Below the pieces are notes generated by a model. It did no database searches. It was not told the origin of the DNA and worked only from the letters and a program-made list of their open reading frames with translations. A stretch of 64,000 nucleotides of DNA. Origin: Flavobacterium sp. H122. Lineage in GTDB: Bacteria > Bacteroidota > Bacteroidia > Flavobacteriales > Flavobacteriaceae. Of this stretch, positions 59,406 to 64,000 are shown piece after piece (within the stretch, counting starts at the first letter, position 1; every line of letters begins with the position of its first letter). The stretch covers positions 186,001 through 250,000 of the forward strand of contig NZ_SJZD01000002.1 of NCBI RefSeq assembly GCF_004959765.1. Direction: 5' to 3'. Made by a program: the position numbers and the translations under genes.

Positions 59406-61664
59406 ATGAACAAACAAATCATTACTATGGTTTCCCTTTTGACTTTGTCATTGGGAACCACAAAAATGCAGGCTCAATCACAGCCTGCAAATCCTGCTTC
59501 AAATTACAATTATCATGACGCTTTTGGTCCCGGGTTTTATACTAAAAATGGAACAGGAACAAGATCGGTAAGCGGTCAGCCTGGTGCTGAATATTGGCAA
59601 AACAGAGCTGATTATAAATTGACAGCAGTTTTAAATGAACAGAAAAAAGAGATAACAGGTACAGAAATTCTGACATACACAAACAATAGTCCGGATAAGA
59701 TTTCTTTTTTATGGATGAATGTTGACCAGAATTTATTTAAAAATGACTCAAGGGGCGAATTAATCACTCCGGTATCAGGAAGCCGTAATGGAGATAAGGG
59801 GCAGGTTTTTGATGGCGGACATAAAATAAAATCGGTAAAAATAGTTTCAAGTCTCAACGGAAAATCTATTGAAAAGGATGTTAAGTTTGAAATTATTGAT
59901 ACAAGAATGCAGATTTTTCTTCCGGAAGAATTGAAAGCTAAAGGTGGAAAAGTAACGCTTAAAATTGATTTCTCATTTATTTCACCTGATTATGGTTCAG
60001 ACAGAATGGGGGTTTTGGAAACCAAGAACGGAAAAATTTTTTCAGTGGCACAATGGTATCCAAGAATGTGTGTCTATGATGATATTAAAGGCTGGAATTC
60101 ATTACCTTATTTGGGAGCCGGTGAGTTTTATTTGGAATATGGTGATTTTGATGTAAGTATTACTGCGCCTTCAAACCATATTGTTGTTTGCTCGGGCGAA
60201 TTGGTTAATCCTGGTGAAGTTTATACTGCAGAACAGCAGCAAAGATGGAAAACAGCCTCCCTGAGTGATAAAACAATTACGATTCGTTCTGCCGAAGAAG
60301 TTTTGAAAGCCAATTCAAGACCTGCCGGTAAATCAACATTGACTTGGCGTTTTAAAATGAAAAATTCACGTGATGTTTCTTGGGCTTCATCAGCTGCTTT
60401 TGTAATTGATGCTTCTAAAATTAATTTGCCAAGCGGTAAAAAATCACTGGCGATTTCTGCTTATCCTGTTGAAAGTGCAGGACAGGAAGCTTGGGGAAGA
60501 GCAACCGAATATACTAAATATTCAATAGAGAATTATTCTAAACGCTGGTTTGAATATCCTTATACCGCTGCTGTGAATGTAGCTGGTATTCCCGGCGGAA
60601 TGGAGTATCCGGGGATTGTTTTTTGTGATTGGAAAGCTGGCGGTGACTCGTTATGGGAAGTGACTGATCATGAATTCGGACATACATGGTTTCCTATGAT
60701 TGTGGGTTCTAATGAGCGTGTTTTTGCCTGGATGGATGAAGGTTTTAATACGTTTATCAATGGTTTGAGCTCAATTGATTTCAACAACGGGGAGTATAAG
60801 ATGCGAAAAAGAGACATGCAAAGAGGTGCTGAATTTCTTACGGGTAAAGATTTAGATCCTGTTATGACTACCCCTGATGGAATGAAAGAGCAAAGTTTAG
60901 GAACCCTTGCCTATACGAAGCCTTCTTTAGGGTTAAGAATGCTGCGTGAACAAATTTTAGGTCCTGATCGGTTTGATAGAGCTTTTAGAGTTTATGTTGA
61001 GCGTTGGGCTTTTAAACATCCTGCTCCGGATGATTTTTTCAGAACAATAGAAAATGTTTCAGGAGAAGATTTAAATTGGTTCTGGAGAGGTTGGTTTGTC
61101 AATAACTGGAGATTGGATCAGGGTGTGACTAAAATTAAATACGTAAAAAACGACCCTAAAAATGGTGCTTTGGTTTCTTTGATTAATCTAGAAAAAATGG
61201 CAATGCCGGTTGTTTTGGAAGTTAAAACCAAGTCTGGCCAAACAAGCCGTGTACAGCTTCCTGTTGAAATCTGGCAGCGTAATACCGACTGGAAATTCAA
61301 ACTGAATACTGCCGAAGAAATTGCTTCAATTACCATTGATCCTGATCATGCTTTTCCAGATGTGAATCCAGCCAATAATGTTTGGGAAAACGGTAAAGGG
61401 GAAATGGAACAAGAACCGTCTTTAACAGCTTATTTGGGTAAGTTTTCGAGCAAACAGGTTCCGGTAAAGATCAGTTTTACTAATGAAGACGGAGTTCTTG
61501 TGGGGACGCCTGAAGAAGGACAGGGGCCGGCATTGTCTTTTGAGTCTGTTGCAAAAGATAAATTTAAAGCTGAACAGGCAGGTGTTGAAATTCAGTTCAA
61601 TGAATCAAAAAATGAATTTACTTTAAATGCAGGAGGACAGAGCTTTTTGTTTACCAGAAGTTAA
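59406..61664 (+). CDS. Exported M1 family metallopeptidase
   Basis: A 752-residue zinc aminopeptidase with a signal peptide at residues 1-24 (…TKMQAQ). Zinc site HEFGH at 422-426 and Glu445 (HExxH-x18-E) in FAWMDEGF. The GxMEN-type exopeptidase motif appears as GGMEYPG. The N-terminal beta domain (~45-290) and C-terminal ~200 residues follow the Bacteroidetes layout. It probably trims peptides in the periplasm. Its position downstream of an ECF-type promoter suggests it belongs to an envelope-stress regulon; that is inference. No T9SS tail. Confidence 0.93.
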   Translation: MNKQIITMVSLLTLSLGTTKMQAQSQPANPASNYNYHDAFGPGFYTKNGTGTRSVSGQPGAEYWQNRADYKLTAVLNEQKKEITGTEILTYTNNSPDKISFLWMNVDQNLFKNDSRGELITPVSGSRNGDKGQVFDGGHKIKSVKIVSSLNGKSIEKDVKFEIIDTRMQIFLPEELKAKGGKVTLKIDFSFISPDYGSDRMGVLETKNGKIFSVAQWYPRMCVYDDIKGWNSLPYLGAGEFYLEYGDFDVSITAPSNHIVVCSGELVNPGEVYTAEQQQRWKTASLSDKTITIRSAEEVLKANSRPAGKSTLTWRFKMKNSRDVSWASSAAFVIDASKINLPSGKKSLAISAYPVESAGQEAWGRATEYTKYSIENYSKRWFEYPYTAAVNVAGIPGGMEYPGIVFCDWKAGGDSLWEVTDHEFGHTWFPMIVGSNERVFAWMDEGFNTFINGLSSIDFNNGEYKMRKRDMQRGAEFLTGKDLDPVMTTPDGMKEQSLGTLAYTKPSLGLRMLREQILGPDRFDRAFRVYVERWAFKHPAPDDFFRTIENVSGEDLNWFWRGWFVNNWRLDQGVTKIKYVKNDPKNGALVSLINLEKMAMPVVLEVKTKSGQTSRVQLPVEIWQRNTDWKFKLNTAEEIASITIDPDHAFPDVNPANNVWENGKGEMEQEPSLTAYLGKFSSKQVPVKISFTNEDGVLVGTPEEGQGPALSFESVAKDKFKAEQAGVEIQFNESKNEFTLNAGGQSFLFTRS

Positions 61665-61705
61665 ACACTGTTTGCCTATTCTAAAAGAATAACATGGAAT
61701 TTGTA

Positions 61706-61742
61706 TAAACCCTTGCTCTTTTGTGAGGGTTTTGGTTTTTGA
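61706..61742 (+). terminator. Probable terminator after the M1 peptidase gene
   Basis: AAACCCT and AGGGTTT arms around a loosely paired middle, followed by GGTTTTT. Weaker than others in the window. Confidence 0.6.
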
Positions 61743-61762
61743 AAAACGTTAAGGCTTCCTTT

Positions 61763-62449
61763 TTAATTCAGGTATATTTCGATTTTTTCAGAAATGTAAT
61801 GCTCCTCGAGAAAATTGGGATTTTGAATAATAGTTTTCTCTTCTTCTTTAGTTAAATATTTTTCAAAAGGCTTTTTTAATAAATAAATGGAAAAATCTAA
61901 ATAGTATTTTGATTTCTCGTCCAGATAATATTCATTGTCAAAGTAAGAAATTGTCCGTAGCTTATTCCAAGTCAAATTGTGTTTCATAGTGATGACTTCG
62001 TTTGGCTGTAAAGTTGTTTTTTGAGACTGCAGGAGTTTTCTTTTGTAATTTAAATGGTATTCTGCCGGGGTTTTATATGAATTGACCAGCTGCATTACAG
62101 AATCAATCTTTTTCTTCATTTCTGCATCATACTTTTCTTTTTCAATTGGGCTAAGTTCTTTTGGTTTGTTAAAAACAGGGGCGTTAATTGTGTTTTCATC
62201 TTGATAAAGTCTGTATATAACAGCATTTGACATAGATCCGGTAGCATTACTTTCAATTTTGTTTTTATCGAGGTAAAATGATATTTCTTTTGAAGAAATG
62301 TTTTTTACAGAATAGCTTATTTCGTAGATATATTCAGTTTTGTACTTATTTTCTATTCTGTTTATTGAATTGATTTTGAATTCTAATTTATTCTGACCAA
62401 AACAAAATGTAACTAAGAAGCAAAATGTAACTACAAAAAATACTCTCAT
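61763..62449 (-). CDS. Exported hypothetical protein
   Basis: A 228-residue protein with a signal peptide at residues 1-18 (…FCFGQ). The rest is Lys/Tyr-rich and predicted to be mainly beta, with one helical stretch near 105-125 (PIEKEKYDAEMKKKIDSVMQ). IYEISYSVKNISSKEISFYLD resembles the beta sandwich of proteins of the DUF4352/intracellular-protease-inhibitor kind, but I cannot name it. Its ATG overlaps the stop of the acyl transferase gene (TAATG), so translation is coupled. Confidence 0.72.
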   Translation of the reverse strand: MRVFFVVTFCFLVTFCFGQNKLEFKINSINRIENKYKTEYIYEISYSVKNISSKEISFYLDKNKIESNATGSMSNAVIYRLYQDENTINAPVFNKPKELSPIEKEKYDAEMKKKIDSVMQLVNSYKTPAEYHLNYKRKLLQSQKTTLQPNEVITMKHNLTWNKLRTISYFDNEYYLDEKSKYYLDFSIYLLKKPFEKYLTKEEEKTIIQNPNFLEEHYISEKIEIYLN

Positions 62450-63429
62450 TACATTACCATTAAATTACATCCTCTTATATCAGAATTGTCAAACCTTCCA
62501 AGAACTTCAAATGAATTATTGCCTGTAATCTTGCCTAAATCCTGTGTCGCTATAAAAGAGCAGGAGTTAATGTTTGCTAAGTCGATTACATTAATTCCGC
62601 CTGTTTTACCTTCTTTTACATAGGTTAAAGCATCTTCAGGGTCACGGATTAATATTTTCATCCAGGCCGGACATTCAAAAACCCCATCGCCAAGGGAATA
62701 CGCCTGGGATAGTAATTCGGTCATGCCATATTCCGAATGAATTTCAGATACACCAAATCCTTTGCATAAAATATCATGCAGTTCTTCTCGGATTATCTCT
62801 TTCCGACGGCCTTTCATGCCTCCGGTTTCCATTATGATGGTGTTTTTGAGAGTGAAGGATTGTTTTTCGATTAAATCAAGTAGAGCGTAGGTAACACCTA
62901 TAAGAATTATGTTTTGACCTTCATTGTCCAATCGGATTAATTTTTCAATCAATTCGTCGTAATTGTTGAGATAAAATCCGCTTTCAGGATTGTTAGAAAG
63001 CTGAATCAGATCATCTGCCATATAAATCAATGACGAGCCATCTCTTTCCAAATAGGAGGGAAGAAGGGCCAAAACGACATAATCCTCTATATTGCCATAA
63101 AACTGCCGGAAGGCTAAGCGGTAACTTTCTTCGTAAAATTCTAAATTGGTTACATGGTGCTTGCTGGTGCTCATGCCGGTAGTGCCACTGCTTGTAAAAG
63201 TCGTCTGAATTTTTTCTTCCGAGCTTAAAACATCATGACTTTTGAAAAACTGGATTGGAAGGAAAGGTATTGCTTCAATGGTTTTTACATTGCTTTTATC
63301 CTTTTTGAGCAAGGTGCAAAAATCTCTGTAAACGGTATTGTTGTCGTATTGAAAACGAAAAACCTTTAATGTCAGTTTTTCGAATTCTTTTTTAGAGCCG
63401 ATTTGAAATATGTCTGAAGTAGAAAACAT
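62449..63429 (-). CDS. LuxE-like acyl-protein synthetase/acyl transferase
   Basis: A 326-residue ANL-superfamily-like protein close to LuxE, which activates fatty acids with ATP and passes them to a reductase. TFTSSGTTGMSTSKHH is the P-loop-like motif, ETGGMKGRR and EIHSEYGMTELLSQAY the downstream adenylate-binding blocks, and IATQDLGKI the hinge region. IPFLPIQFFKSHDVLS is typical of LuxE/acyltransferase members. No lux genes are near. In Bacteroidetes such genes occur beside polyketide- or LPS-type functions; here the partner is an unknown exported protein, coupled by a 1-bp overlap. Confidence 0.87.
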   Translation of the reverse strand: MFSTSDIFQIGSKKEFEKLTLKVFRFQYDNNTVYRDFCTLLKKDKSNVKTIEAIPFLPIQFFKSHDVLSSEEKIQTTFTSSGTTGMSTSKHHVTNLEFYEESYRLAFRQFYGNIEDYVVLALLPSYLERDGSSLIYMADDLIQLSNNPESGFYLNNYDELIEKLIRLDNEGQNIILIGVTYALLDLIEKQSFTLKNTIIMETGGMKGRRKEIIREELHDILCKGFGVSEIHSEYGMTELLSQAYSLGDGVFECPAWMKILIRDPEDALTYVKEGKTGGINVIDLANINSCSFIATQDLGKITGNNSFEVLGRFDNSDIRGCNLMVM

Positions 63430-63433
63430 TTTT

Positions 63434-63462
63434 CAAATGTAATTAAAAAAAAAGTCCTGCAA
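63434..63462 (-). promoter_or_regulatory. Promoter of the acyl transferase gene, inside a terminator
   Basis: Minus-strand TTTTG (-33, TTG at 63462-63460) lies in the loop of the upstream terminator; an 18-bp spacer covers its T run; TACATTTG (63441-63434) is the -7 box. It ends four bases before the ATG at 63429. Confidence 0.66.
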
Positions 63463-63471
63463 AAGCAGGAC
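63442..63471 (-). terminator. Terminator of the small T9SS-tail-like gene
   Basis: GTCCTGC (63454-63460) and GCAGGAC (63465-63471) with a four-base loop and a minus-strand run of nine T. Confidence 0.9.
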
Positions 63472-63491
63472 CAACCTAACCCAAAAAAAAC

Positions 63492-63809
63492 CTAGTCAAC
63501 TTTGTATTCAATAATTTGTATATTGTTGTTTTCAGTAACTTTTACATAGTAAATGCCTGATTCTATTTTTTCTAATTTTATAGGAGAACCTACTGTTTTA
63601 GTTGAATAGATAACTTTACCGTTTTGATTTATAAATTGTACTTTCTTTTTAGTGTAATGATCAGAAACAACATAAATATGTTTTCCTAATTTTTTTGTTT
63701 CATACGTAACAATATTAAGTCCTGAAATTCTTTTTTCCGGTTGATTATCAAATGAAACTTTTGCAAATAGACTTGTAGTGAAGAATAAAGCAATCAATAA
63801 TGTTCTCAT
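63492..63809 (-). CDS. Small exported protein resembling a stand-alone T9SS sorting domain
   Basis: A 105-residue protein with a signal peptide at residues 1-16 (…TSLFA). Residues ~35-105 have the beta-sandwich pattern of a type A T9SS tail: KVQFINQNGKVIYSTK and the closing IESGIYYVKVTENNNIQIIEYKVD (compare GxYxLKV…). There is no cargo domain and it lacks the LYPNP-type opening. It could be a secreted micro-protein, a tail remnant, or an unrelated Ig-like fold. Single gene with its own terminator. Confidence 0.75.
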   Translation of the reverse strand: MRTLLIALFFTTSLFAKVSFDNQPEKRISGLNIVTYETKKLGKHIYVVSDHYTKKKVQFINQNGKVIYSTKTVGSPIKLEKIESGIYYVKVTENNNIQIIEYKVD

Positions 63810-63966
63810 AATTATATTGTTTGTGTTTGATTATGAGCCAAAAATAGAATGCCGGCTGTTGCTGTGGTAATTTTATCGATGCAATGATTACATATTCGAT
63901 ATAATGTAATCAAAACAGGAATAAGGTGAAATGCGTATCACTAAATTTGGTGATTGTCTTACAGTT
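63810..63966. other. Non-coding stretch with two dyads
   Basis: No credible gene is visible. GATTACAT (63886-63893) and ATGTAATC (63904-63911) form an 8-bp inverted repeat around ten bases. ATCACTAAATTTGGTGAT (63937-63954) is an 18-bp near-palindrome that contains a TAAATTTG box. These could be regulator sites for a gene beyond the window or parts of a small RNA. Confidence 0.45.
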
Positions 63967-63995
63967 AAAAGCCCCGGCAATGCCGGGGCTTTTAT
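63967..63995 (+). terminator. Strong GC-rich hairpin at the window end
   Basis: AAAAGCCCCGGCA (63967-63979) pairs perfectly with TGCCGGGGCTTTT (63981-63993). With A and T on both sides it could stop transcripts from either direction, most probably from a gene to the right on the minus strand or a short RNA from the left. Confidence 0.8.
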
Positions 63996-64000
63996 AGTAG

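Noticed and set aside
1..64000. tRNA or rRNA genes, insertion sequences, prophage or integrated element
   Set aside because: Gaps between genes are short and contain promoters, terminators or short repeats only; no transposase, integrase or flanking duplications were seen.

Overview
The window reads as chromosome of a Flavobacteriia member, most likely Flavobacterium. The DNA is AT-rich and starts lack Shine-Dalgarno sequences. Many genes are preceded by the Bacteroidetes-type -7 box TAnnTTTG. Several secreted proteins have family features of this group: type IX secretion (T9SS) C-terminal tails, BACON, GEVED, GH92, DUF4296, DUF4271 and DUF2891. Coding density is high, no gene-free gap exceeds 300 bp, and I see no tRNA, rRNA, CRISPR array, insertion sequence or prophage. 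It looks like ordinary core chromosome.

Layout. 1-8.1 kb: the 3' end of a PD-(D/E)XK nuclease gene, an alpha/beta hydrolase with a DUF2891 protein, a 1114-residue T9SS cargo protein, an Xaa-Pro aminopeptidase and a Crp/Fnr-like regulator. 8.2-17.6 kb: a secreted BNR/VPS10-type propeller, the succinate dehydrogenase operon sdhCAB, a periplasmic thioredoxin-like protein, and a YfaP/TPR protein paired with a polysaccharide deacetylase. 17.7-25 kb: a GH92 alpha-mannosidase with a C-terminal discoidin-like domain, an omega-amidase, an Ig-like lipoprotein, ComF and a coiled-coil membrane protein. 25-32.3 kb: housekeeping genes glyS, ribE and pdxA, then the operon DUF177-rpmF-fabH-accB-accC that links ribosome assembly to fatty-acid initiation. 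32.3-44 kb: an SDR with an AraC regulator, a second GH92, a secreted C1 peptidase, an S9 peptidase and a 1315-residue metzincin with duplicated FN3-GEVED modules. 44-51.5 kb: tyrS, an extended SDR, the operon DPM1-like/pyrC/DUF4296, DUF4271-hemD, an enoyl-CoA hydratase-family gene and arfB. 51.8-55.2 kb: a tight operon of an archaeal-type GGGP synthase, PnuC, and a fused nicotinamide-riboside-kinase-like/DUF4301 protein. 55.4-64 kb: a phosphopantetheinyl transferase, ahcY, an ECF sigma factor with a probable membrane anti-sigma partner, a divergent DUF6249-M1 aminopeptidase unit, a LuxE-like acyl transferase and a tiny T9SS-tail-like secreted protein.

The most interesting points are these. 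(1) The NAD-salvage-like operon contains a kinase fused to DUF4301, whose motifs resemble UDP-sugar pyrophosphorylases. (2) A pair of divergent promoters with identical TGTAAC-N17-CGTC architecture flanks the ECF sigma gene, which suggests autoregulation and a direct target. (3) Several promoters are built into the terminator of the preceding gene, and several -7 boxes lie so close to the ATG that leaderless mRNAs are expected. All functional calls come from reading motifs; no database search was run.
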